Source of the DNA: Rickettsiales bacterium
Lineage (GTDB): Bacteria; Pseudomonadota; Alphaproteobacteria; Rickettsiales; CANDYO01
DNA length: 5,334 nucleotides
Assembly (NCBI GenBank): GCA_947424995.1
Contig: CANDYO010000140.1
Span: 1-5,334 of the forward strand
Direction: 5' to 3'
The position numbers were made by a program, and so were the translations under genes. Below, piece after piece: positions 1-5,334 of the stretch; position 1 is the stretch's first letter; every line of letters begins with the position of its first letter. A model generated the notes under the pieces. The model made no database searches, had not been told where the DNA came from, and saw only the letters and a program-made list of their open reading frames with translations.

Positions 1-10
1 AAACTCTTAG

Positions 11-118
11 CGCGTCATCCCTGGCAAGCTGCTTGAAAAGCAGCACGACCAGGGATCTCAGGAGTTTTACCTCATAAGATCCCCGATCTCTGACTTTGTC
101 CTCGTCAGGGATGACGCG
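11..118. repeat. Large palindromic intergenic repeat, copy A
   Basis: The ends form a perfect 13-bp inverted repeat, CGCGTCATCCCTG at 11-23 against CAGGGATGACGCG at 106-118. Inside, ATCCCTGG (17-24) pairs with CCAGGGAT (49-56), enclosing a perfect 7-bp hairpin GCTGCTT/AAGCAGC (28-34/38-44, loop GAA). GGGATCT (52-58) is also complementary to AGATCCC (77-83), and AGATC/GATCT (77-81/85-89) forms a small hairpin. The left arm can therefore pair with either of two partners. The element lies just downstream of the CHMI-like gene. It has no T-tract and is not a standard intrinsic terminator. It matches copy C at 3201-3334 in order, orientation and much of its sequence. No ORF or obvious target-site duplication is visible. 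Its style resembles Rickettsiales palindromic elements, but membership in a named family is not shown here. Confidence 0.85.
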
Positions 119-146
119 GGAATTATTATTAGTTCGTTCAACTGTT

Positions 147-500
147 TTAAGGAAACTTATAAAATACTTCAGGTAATTCACTTATAGCTATAGTTATTTG
201 CAAATTAAGCTTAGCAAATGATTGACTCAAATATTGTTCTAAAAACTTTAGAATTTTATGAGCTACTAAATCACGAGTTTCCTTAGTTCTGCCAGATAAT
301 ACGCCAATTGAAAGATGAACAAAGGCATTATTAACTTCGCCATCACCTACCAGAAAATCTTGATAGCGGATAACTCTGCTTTTACAGCTGGCTAAAGTAG
401 TGGGTAAACCATCGGTTAATATTTGATGAATTGTAACTAATGCTTTAGAGAAATCTTTTTCAATTAAATTATCACTAAGTTCAAAAATAATTTGTGGCAT
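147..500 (-). CDS. 5-carboxymethyl-2-hydroxymuconate isomerase (CHMI) family tautomerase
   Basis: A 117-residue cytoplasmic protein of the tautomerase superfamily. CHMI (HpaF) normally isomerises 5-carboxymethyl-2-hydroxymuconate in homoprotocatechuate breakdown, using the N-terminal proline exposed after Met removal as general base. Visible here are Pro2 in MPQIIFELSDN, the SRV segment (Arg42), the block NNAFVHLSIGVLSGR (57-71, with Arg71), and ETRD shortly after. These follow the layout I recall for E. coli HpaF. The protein is about nine residues shorter at the C-terminus than that enzyme (about 126 aa). The ATG at 498-500 is preceded by GGAG (509-512) at 8 nt spacing, which supports this start. 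The gene is alone between two palindromic repeats with no other hpa genes nearby, so the classical substrate is doubtful and another keto-enol substrate is possible. Family assignment is confident; the physiological reaction is not. Confidence 0.82.
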   Translation of the reverse strand: MPQIIFELSDNLIEKDFSKALVTIHQILTDGLPTTLASCKSRVIRYQDFLVGDGEVNNAFVHLSIGVLSGRTKETRDLVAHKILKFLEQYLSQSFAKLNLQITIAISELPEVFYKFP

Positions 501-508
501 TTTTTAAT

Positions 509-512
509 CTCC
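509..512 (-). promoter_or_regulatory. Shine-Dalgarno site of the CHMI-like gene
   Basis: GGAG (within TGGAGA) on the minus strand, 8 nt before the ATG at 498-500. It supports a start that places the catalytic proline directly after Met. Confidence 0.6.
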
Positions 513-555
513 AGATGGGGGGTGGTTTTTAAGTTACAACTGTTAAACACGGTAG

Positions 556-588
556 ATCCTCAGCCATCGCTATCGTTCGGCCAAGGAT
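556..588 (-). repeat. Short hairpin repeat, copy B
   Basis: On the minus strand, ATCCTTGGCC (588-579) can pair over all 10 positions with GGCTGAGGAT (565-556), using eight Watson-Crick pairs and two G-U pairs around a 13-nt loop. On the plus strand the two G-U pairs become A-C mismatches, so the full stem exists only in RNA made in the direction of the neighbouring genes. The flanking bases (GTCATCC before, CT after) resemble the left half of copies A and C, in opposite orientation. It fills much of the 144-bp gap between the DUF2155 gene and the CHMI-like gene. No T-tract follows, so a simple intrinsic terminator is unlikely. The rest of the gap (589-644) is AT-rich, and I see no convincing promoter in it. 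Confidence 0.6.
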
Positions 589-644
589 GACGTCATTGGT
601 TAAGGTTATATTTTAAAAAGCATTTCTAATTTTAACTTATTTTC

Positions 645-1094
645 TTAATCGTGGCAATTTACAGCAACCACATCATAAACCGGATGTTCCATACTAGAAA
701 TGGCTGGGCTACTAGAAAACATCCAACCGTTAAAAATAGTAATATATTCCTGTTGACCTGTTTTTTTTTCAGAAATATTAAGTAGAATTTTATTTTCTAA
801 TAAATCATAAGGTGAGGCTTTCCAACAATGTAGTGCCTTAATTTTTATTGAATCTAGAATTACTTCTGAACCTACAGGGATTTCTATATATTTTATTTTA
901 GCGGTAATTTTATTAAGTATTTGGATGGTAGCATCTTTTTTCTCATGAATAAAATCGTCTTCGGTTGTTTCGCTATTCTCTTCTTCTGCTAGTTCTTCAT
1001 CGATATTATCTGATGAAGATGGCTCTATTCCTAAGTCTGCAGCTATGGCTTGTGAAGCAATAAATAAAAATATAATCAAAAATAGTTTATACAT
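645..1094 (-). CDS. Secreted DUF2155-domain protein
   Basis: A 149-residue protein exported by a signal peptide. Residues 1-18 form a short basic-hydrophobic leader (MYKLFLIIFLFIASQAIA) with an AIA signal peptidase I site. Residues about 23-53 form a low-complexity acidic linker rich in Glu, Asp and Ser. The rest is a DUF2155 domain with the hallmark segment GWMFSSSPAISSMEHPVYDV (123-142). Cys90 and Cys147 are the only cysteines in the mature protein and could form a disulfide. DUF2155 is widespread in Alphaproteobacteria and has no firmly known function. The reading frame continues to a TTG at 1164-1166, but the ATG at 1092-1094 has AAGGA five nt upstream and a proper signal peptide directly after it, so I chose it. 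That start overlaps the end of the HAD gene by 8 bp, which suggests translational coupling. A periplasmic location is inferred. Confidence 0.88.
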   Translation of the reverse strand: MYKLFLIIFLFIASQAIAADLGIEPSSSDNIDEELAEEENSETTEDDFIHEKKDATIQILNKITAKIKYIEIPVGSEVILDSIKIKALHCWKASPYDLLENKILLNISEKKTGQQEYITIFNGWMFSSSPAISSMEHPVYDVVAVNCHD

Positions 1095-1752
1095 AGATAT
1101 CCTTAAGTATTTGGAGTAAATGATTATGATCATTAACGCTAAGATAAATAGGCACTTCCAACTCAACAGGAGAAGTTTCTCCGTATAAAATAGCTTTGCA
1201 ACCTAAATTACGTGCTGTTTCTAAGTCCACTAGTGTGTCACCAATGAACCAGACATTGGAATAATCTGTAAGTCCAGATTTTTCTAGCGCCATTAATGCT
1301 GGCATTGCTGATGGCTTATCTTCTTTTGCATCTCCAGCACCAATTATAGCTTTAAAATAATCTTGCCAAGCGAATAAATCATTAATTTCAGTGCGTAATC
1401 CTGGACCATTTTTATTGCTAACTACAGCAGTATAAACACCTTGTTGCTGCAATAATTTAAGGACATCTTCAGCATTCTCAAAAGCGACGAGATCCTTAGC
1501 ATATTGCTTGTAATGCTTGTAATAAGCGGCTCTTGCTTCTGGCAATTTGTCAGCAAATAATTGCTCAAAATAATCGCGTAGAGAGCGGTTGATATCTATC
1601 TTCTTAGCAGTAATTACTTCTTTTGAAATGCCGAATTCAGCAAAAGTAGAGTCCAAAGCTTTATTGATAGTTGGCCGAGAATCTATTAAAGTATCGTCAA
1701 AATCAAAAAGTATTGCTGAAGGTTTTTCGTAAATGGTCATCGATCTACTCAT
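1087..1752 (-). CDS. HAD-superfamily hydrolase, phosphoglycolate phosphatase-like (Gph-type)
   Basis: A 221-residue soluble phosphatase of the haloacid dehalogenase superfamily. All four motifs are present: motif I DFDDT (nucleophile Asp17, acid/base Asp19), motif II VVSN (Ser112), motif III Lys146 in EDKP, and motif IV IGDTLVD (170-176, Mg-binding Asp172 and Asp176). A helical cap (subclass I) lies at about residues 27-95. The length fits Gph/PGP-type phosphatases, which remove phosphate from 2-phosphoglycolate or other small phosphoesters, but these motifs do not fix the substrate. The ATG at 1750-1752 overlaps the end of ntrX by 8 bp and has no clear Shine-Dalgarno. A second in-frame ATG (codon 5, 1738-1740) has a weak GAG seven nt upstream and would start just after the ntrX stop. 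Either fits. The gene's end overlaps the DUF2155 gene, so it sits in the middle of a coupled ntrX-HAD-DUF2155 unit. Confidence 0.87.
   Translation of the reverse strand: MSRSMTIYEKPSAILFDFDDTLIDSRPTINKALDSTFAEFGISKEVITAKKIDINRSLRDYFEQLFADKLPEARAAYYKHYKQYAKDLVAFENAEDVLKLLQQQGVYTAVVSNKNGPGLRTEINDLFAWQDYFKAIIGAGDAKEDKPSAMPALMALEKSGLTDYSNVWFIGDTLVDLETARNLGCKAILYGETSPVELEVPIYLSVNDHNHLLQILKDIYV
1100..1104 (-). promoter_or_regulatory. Shine-Dalgarno site that decides the DUF2155 start
   Basis: AAGGA on the minus strand, five nt before the ATG at 1092-1094 and inside the last codons of the HAD gene. It favours this ATG over the upstream in-frame TTG at 1164-1166. Confidence 0.7.
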
Positions 1753-3133
1753 CTTGAGTGGTTATTTCTAGAATTTTTAATTTACGATGAAGAGCTGAGC
1801 GTTCCATTCCTATAGCCATAGCCATTTTGGTGATATTATAATCAAACCTTACTAATTGAGCTGATAAATATTGTTTTTCAAATACTTCTCGTGCTTCTCT
1901 TAAAGGTAAATCAATAGTGCTTGCAGTATTATTATCATTAGATATTTCGCTAGTTGTATTATTTGCCAGTTCTGGTGGTAACATAGAAGAAGTAATAAAT
2001 TTATCCTTTTCAGGGCTAGCCATAATTAGTAACCATTCAATAACATTACGCAGCTGGCGCACATTACCTGGCCAACTGTAATTTTGTAGGGCTAAAATAG
2101 CATCTGTTGATAGTTTATATAGAGGGAAACCAGCAAATTCATGGAAATGATTAAGGAAGAAATCGCTTAAGATTTGAATATCTTCTTTGCGTTCGCTAAG
2201 TGAAGGAATTACTATTTGAATTACATTTAAGCGATAAAATAAATCTTCTCTAAATTTGCCTTTTACAATTTCGTGTTTTAGATCTTTGCTGGTAGAAGAA
2301 ATGATTCTTACATCTAGTTTAACGATATTCTTACTACCATTGCGAGCAAAGCTATGGCTTTGTAAAAAGTTAAGAATCTTGCTTTGAACATTTAAAGGCA
2401 AATCAGCTACTTCATCGATGAATAAAGTCCCCATATGCGCTAATTCTAATACTCCAACTTTACGTGGTTGTGAGAAAACATCTTTACTTTCTTCGCCAAA
2501 TAATTCAAGCTGCGCTCTTTCTTCAGACATTCCAGCTGCGCTAAAAACTATAAAAGGTTGATTCTTTCTTTTAGATTTTTCATGAACTAATTTTGCTACT
2601 AACTTTTTTCCGCTTCCATGTGGACCAGTGATCAGGACACGGCTAGAAGTAGGAGCTACTTTAAGTATATATTGTTTTAATTGGCTGATATGATTTGAAT
2701 TGCCAATTAGTTTATGCGCTTCACTGGCATACATTCTAAGCTCAGCATTTTCTTTTTGTAGTTTAGCTACTTCACAAGCTCTCTTTACAATGATCAGCAG
2801 CTTGTCTTCAGTGAAAGGCTTTTCGATATAATCATAAGCCCCCATTTTAATAGCATTAACAGCGGTTTCAATATTGCCATGCCCACTAATAATTACCACT
2901 GGTAAATATGGATATTTCTTTTTGATTATTTCCAGAATGCCCAAACCGTCAAGCTCACTGCCTTGCAACCATACGTCTAAAATAACTACGTTGGGTACTT
3001 TTTCATCAAGCTTTGATAATGCCTCTAGATCACTAGAAGCAACTCTTGTTTCATACTCTTCGTCTTGTAGCACATCGCAAATAAGATTGCGAATATCTGC
3101 TTCATCATCTACTACTAAAACATTATAAGTCAT
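1745..3133 (-). CDS. ntrX: NtrX-type response regulator with AAA+ ATPase and Fis-type DNA-binding domain
   Basis: A 462-residue response regulator, partner of NtrY. Residues 4-118 form the receiver domain with the acidic pair Asp9/Asp10, phosphoacceptor Asp53 (VVILDVW), Ser83 and Lys105 in KPF. A short helical linker follows. The AAA+ domain spans about 140-375: Walker A GPHGSGKK (170-177), Walker B TLFIDE (236-241), the arginine-finger segment KFREDLFYRLNV (293-304), and SWPGNVRQLRNV. The GAFTGA sigma-54 contact loop is absent; after ELFG (210-213) the chain runs through a short unrelated segment to RKVGVLELA. An Asn/Thr-rich linker leads to a Fis-type helix-turn-helix (about 431-453). Loss of GAFTGA is, as I recall, usual for alphaproteobacterial NtrX and implies sigma-54-independent regulation. 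In Ehrlichia the NtrY/NtrX pair is linked to proline and glutamine metabolism. The ATG at 3131-3133 has AAAGG six nt upstream. The stop overlaps the HAD gene. Confidence 0.95.
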   Translation of the reverse strand: MTYNVLVVDDEADIRNLICDVLQDEEYETRVASSDLEALSKLDEKVPNVVILDVWLQGSELDGLGILEIIKKKYPYLPVVIISGHGNIETAVNAIKMGAYDYIEKPFTEDKLLIIVKRACEVAKLQKENAELRMYASEAHKLIGNSNHISQLKQYILKVAPTSSRVLITGPHGSGKKLVAKLVHEKSKRKNQPFIVFSAAGMSEERAQLELFGEESKDVFSQPRKVGVLELAHMGTLFIDEVADLPLNVQSKILNFLQSHSFARNGSKNIVKLDVRIISSTSKDLKHEIVKGKFREDLFYRLNVIQIVIPSLSERKEDIQILSDFFLNHFHEFAGFPLYKLSTDAILALQNYSWPGNVRQLRNVIEWLLIMASPEKDKFITSSMLPPELANNTTSEISNDNNTASTIDLPLREAREVFEKQYLSAQLVRFDYNITKMAMAIGMERSALHRKLKILEITTQDE

Positions 3134-3139
3134 AATTTA

Positions 3140-3144
3140 CCTTT
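3140..3144 (-). promoter_or_regulatory. Shine-Dalgarno site of ntrX
   Basis: AAAGG on the minus strand, six nt before the ntrX ATG. Between this site and the repeat lie about 55 AT-rich bases (3145-3200), the only repeat-free leader of ntrX. An independent promoter could sit there, but I see no convincing -35/-10 pair. Confidence 0.55.
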
Positions 3145-3200
3145 AGTTGTTATTTCGTGTATTTGTCTACCTAACTCGTCATTATTTAGTGGTAAAAAAG

Positions 3201-3334
3201 TTATGCGTCATCCCTGGCGTAGCTGCTTTAGCAGCTTCAGACCGGGGATCTCATGAGAATATAGACTCCTGATTTCCCCGATCTCATAAAAACTAGGCGA
3301 TGCCTAGTTTTTTCTCGTCAGGGATGACTCATAA
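3201..3334. repeat. Large palindromic intergenic repeat, copy C
   Basis: The outer arms TTATGCGTCATCCCTG (3201-3216) and CAGGGATGACTCATAA (3319-3334) pair at 15 of 16 positions. Pairing continues outward through A/T runs to about 3195 and 3340. Inside are the hairpin AGCTGCT/AGCAGCT (3221-3227/3230-3236), a second copy of the arm CCGGGGAT (3242-3249) that can pair with ATCCCTGG (3210-3217) with one T-G pair, CGGGGA/TCCCCG (3243-3248/3275-3280), and a strong 11-bp hairpin at 3288-3312. It aligns with copy A in the same orientation: GCGTCATCCCTGGC at the start, GGGATCTCA in the middle, CCCCGATCTC and CTCGTCAGGGATGAC near the end. The inner hairpins differ in sequence but keep pairing. The element fills most of the 227-bp gap between ntrY and ntrX. 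Confidence 0.85.
3288..3312 (-). terminator. Terminator-like hairpin between ntrY and ntrX
   Basis: AAAAACTAGGC (3288-3298) and GCCTAGTTTTT (3302-3312) form a perfect 11-bp stem with a 3-nt loop. The CTAGGC/GCCTAG core is flanked by A and T runs, so each strand ends in at least five T's after a GC-containing stem, as in a bidirectional intrinsic terminator. It lies 48 nt beyond the ntrY stop, inside repeat copy C. Copy A has only about ten unrelated bases at this place. It may end or attenuate ntrY transcripts before ntrX. The core is short (six bp with four G-C pairs), so strength is uncertain. Confidence 0.5.
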
Positions 3335-3360
3335 TTTTTTGCAATAATGGTACCTATTAA

Positions 3361-5334
3361 TTACACCACCTCTTTAAAGATTAGTTTAATTGTAGCTCCT
3401 TGGCTATAATTATTAGCAAAAGAAACTTCTACCTTATGATCATCTAAGATTTTTTTAACAATAGCAAGTCCTAAACCTGTACCGGTTGATTTACTAGTAA
3501 TATATGGTTCAGTTAACCGATCAAATAATTCAGCAGGGAAACCTCCACCATTATCTATGATGGATAATTCAATTAATTTATCAGCTTTAACTAACTCAAC
3601 TTTAATTTCACCTTTATCTATATTCACGCTGTGTTCAATTGCTTCTTCGGCATTCTTAAATAAGTTTAATAATACTTGGCTAATTTGGCGAACATCACAA
3701 GTTACAATAGCAGGATCAATCTCGATGTCAGTGATATATTGAATATTTTTATCCAAGCATTTTCTTGAGAAGATAGCTTCTCTTACTATTTGTGCTAAAT
3801 TAACATTATCAAAAGTTGGAGCCGGCATCCTTGCAAATTGGACAAATTCTTCCACCATCATACCAATATCTTTTACATGTTTAACAATTATTTCAAGATA
3901 TTTTTCAAAATTCTGCACATCACTTACTTCCTTAGAATATTTTTTACGCAAACGTTCAGCAGCTAAATGAATAGGAGTAAGAGGATTTTTTATTTCGTGA
4001 GCCACTTTTCTAGCAACGTCTGCCCAGGCTGCACTTCGTTGAGCTAACACCAAAGTTGTAACGTCATCAAATGTAATGATATAGCCAGCTGTTTTACCTA
4101 AGAATTTTTCGGTAATGATTCGTACGATTAAAATAGAGCTACGATTACCTCGATTGATAATTATTTCTTTTTTTACTTCATGCCCCATAAAGTCTTGCGC
4201 ATGCGGTAATAATACTGCAATTTCAGGGCATAATTGATTAAAATCTTGATTAACTAAATTTTTAGTTTTATCCAGCGATAATATATTTATAGCAGTAGGG
4301 TTGATAACTGAAACGCAAAAATCTAAATCAAGCGCTACCACGCCAGCAGAAACTCCAAATAATACTGCATCACTAAAGTGCCCCTTGGCTTCAACTTCTT
4401 GATGGGCTTCGATTAATTTTTGTCGTTGGTTGCTAAGCTCTAAGGCCATAGTATTAAATGCTGTTGCTAATACTGAAATTTCATCACCATTATTTTTAAC
4501 ATTTACATTAACTGCAAAATTACCATCAACAATTTGCCTAGTGGCAAAAACTAAGCTATTCAAAGGCTTTATTAATGCCGATGATAAAATTATTCCCAGC
4601 CAAATAGCTGCAAAAAGCAGTAATAAAGATACCACAATGAAAATCATCAAAAACTTGATTTGTAAATTGGATATCTTACCCTTTAATCGTTCATATTCGC
4701 TGGCTGCTCCTTTAGTATTGATCATGTGATCTAGAACTTTGGTATCAACAACTCTGCCAATTAATAGATAACAATTAGGCATAAAGTCTAATTTTACTAA
4801 GCCACGAACCTTATTATCATAATCTTCATACATCACCACCACATCATTGGTCGCTTTTTCAAGAGCATTTTCGGATAAACTATCAAAAGGTATGCTGAAG
4901 CTATAACGACTCTCAGCGATGATATTATGTGGAGAGGTTTGAAATATAACCGCTTCAACCAAGTTTTTATCTTCGGCTTCTTTGCTAAGATACTGAGCTA
5001 ATATCTCTTTGTTATGAGATATATTATTAGAGGCTAGATAATTGATGTCTCTAGACATTATTCTAACATCTGAGTCAATGATACCTAAAGTGACCTTGAA
5101 ATATGAATCAGCTACTACCACTGATTCTTTAATAGCAGTACTAACTCTTTGATCAAACCAAGCTTGGATGCCAAAATTAAAAAATATAGTTGAAAAAACG
5201 GTAACGATAATAGTAGGGACGGCTGCTACCAAGCAAAACATAAAAATGATTTTATTTTGCAGTTTGCCAGATTGATGTTTGCTGCGATACCAAAGACGAG
5301 ATATTTTTCTAATAATTAGAATAGATAGAGTTAG
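3361..5334 (-). CDS. ntrY: NtrY-type membrane sensor histidine kinase (partial, N-terminus beyond window)
   Basis: Sensor kinase partner of NtrX, open to the right edge: 657 codons are visible and no stop occurs before 5334. Numbering from the internal Met at 5239-5241, a membrane segment covers about 1-22, an extracytoplasmic sensor region about 25-193, and a second membrane segment 196-221. A HAMP domain follows (about 222-275, IKPLNSL), then a PAS domain (about 288-395), HisKA with the phosphorylated His415 in VAHEIKNPLTP, and the ATPase with N box LLNLFKNAEEAI (Asn530), G1 DNGGGFP (563-569) and G2 TGTGLGLAI. The 31 residues upstream of that Met (hydrophobic, then basic with RLWYRSKHQSGKLQNKI) match the cytoplasmic loop that precedes this membrane helix in NtrY proteins, so the Met is internal. 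About 80-100 residues with further membrane helices are probably missing. The spacing to ntrX is 227 bp, unusually wide for this pair. Confidence 0.94.
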   Translation of the reverse strand, partial: LTLSILIIRKISRLWYRSKHQSGKLQNKIIFMFCLVAAVPTIIVTVFSTIFFNFGIQAWFDQRVSTAIKESVVVADSYFKVTLGIIDSDVRIMSRDINYLASNNISHNKEILAQYLSKEAEDKNLVEAVIFQTSPHNIIAESRYSFSIPFDSLSENALEKATNDVVVMYEDYDNKVRGLVKLDFMPNCYLLIGRVVDTKVLDHMINTKGAASEYERLKGKISNLQIKFLMIFIVVSLLLLFAAIWLGIILSSALIKPLNSLVFATRQIVDGNFAVNVNVKNNGDEISVLATAFNTMALELSNQRQKLIEAHQEVEAKGHFSDAVLFGVSAGVVALDLDFCVSVINPTAINILSLDKTKNLVNQDFNQLCPEIAVLLPHAQDFMGHEVKKEIIINRGNRSSILIVRIITEKFLGKTAGYIITFDDVTTLVLAQRSAAWADVARKVAHEIKNPLTPIHLAAERLRKKYSKEVSDVQNFEKYLEIIVKHVKDIGMMVEEFVQFARMPAPTFDNVNLAQIVREAIFSRKCLDKNIQYITDIEIDPAIVTCDVRQISQVLLNLFKNAEEAIEHSVNIDKGEIKVELVKADKLIELSIIDNGGGFPAELFDRLTEPYITSKSTGTGLGLAIVKKILDDHKVEVSFANNYSQGATIKLIFKEVV

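Noticed and set aside
517..522. Run of six G's in the leader of the CHMI-like gene as a phase-variable tract
   Set aside because: Six bases is too short for likely slippage, and it lies upstream of the Shine-Dalgarno, outside the coding frame.
587..596. Perfect 10-bp palindrome ATGACGTCAT as a possible operator
   Set aside because: It is explained by the end of hairpin repeat B (GGATGAC) next to GTCAT; a single short palindrome without a known regulator is not enough.
601..644. AT-rich stretch after the DUF2155 gene as a promoter or terminator
   Set aside because: It contains TATAAC-like and A/T inverted segments, but no well-spaced -35/-10 pair and no GC-containing stem.
1095..1166. Upstream TTG extension of the DUF2155 gene (24 extra residues)
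   Set aside because: It would put two hydrophobic stretches in tandem and lie deep inside the HAD gene; the ATG at 1094 has a strong Shine-Dalgarno and a clean signal peptide.
2874..3128. Plus-strand open frame of 84 codons
   Set aside because: It lies entirely antisense to the receiver domain of ntrX, with Ser/Thr-rich low-complexity translation and no recognisable domain; a shadow of the real gene.
11..3334. A CRISPR array formed by the repeated GTCATCCCTGG segments
   Set aside because: The copies are kilobases apart, in intergenic gaps, and are internally palindromic without regular spacers; no cas genes are present.
3557..3742. Plus-strand open frame of 61 codons
   Set aside because: Antisense to the ATPase domain of ntrY, with no recognisable family; a shadow frame.
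4430..4729. Plus-strand open frame of 99 codons
   Set aside because: Antisense to the HAMP and membrane region of ntrY; its apparent hydrophobicity reflects the complementary membrane-coding sequence.

Overview
The window is AT-rich with short non-coding gaps, and every gene reads on the minus strand. The most likely source is an alphaproteobacterium of the order Rickettsiales, probably an obligate intracellular or endosymbiotic lineage related to Rickettsia. This rests on the NtrY/NtrX pair, the DUF2155 protein (both typical of Alphaproteobacteria), the base composition, and palindromic intergenic repeats that open with GTCATCC and close with GGATGAC, a style common in Rickettsiales genomes. 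The exact genus cannot be fixed from this window.

In the direction of transcription (right to left): (1) ntrY, the membrane sensor kinase, whose reading frame runs off the right edge, so its N-terminus is missing; (2) a 227 bp gap with a large palindromic repeat that carries a terminator-like hairpin; (3) ntrX, the response regulator; (4) a HAD-family phosphatase that overlaps the end of ntrX; (5) a secreted DUF2155 protein that overlaps the end of the HAD gene; (6) a 144 bp gap with a smaller hairpin repeat; (7) a small tautomerase of the 5-carboxymethyl-2-hydroxymuconate isomerase (CHMI) family; (8) a 146 bp left flank with a second copy of the large palindromic repeat.

NtrY should sense a signal at or outside the membrane, phosphorylate itself on a histidine, and pass the phosphate to Asp53 of NtrX. 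NtrX keeps its ATPase and DNA-binding modules but lacks the GAFTGA loop that contacts sigma-54, so it probably regulates through sigma-70 promoters. ntrX, the HAD gene and the DUF2155 gene look like one translationally coupled unit. The CHMI-like gene stands alone between two repeats with no catabolic partners.

I found no wholly new system. The most interesting items are the repeat family, whose four arms allow two alternative folds; the terminator-like hairpin that could uncouple the sensor from its regulator; and the orphan tautomerase between repeats.
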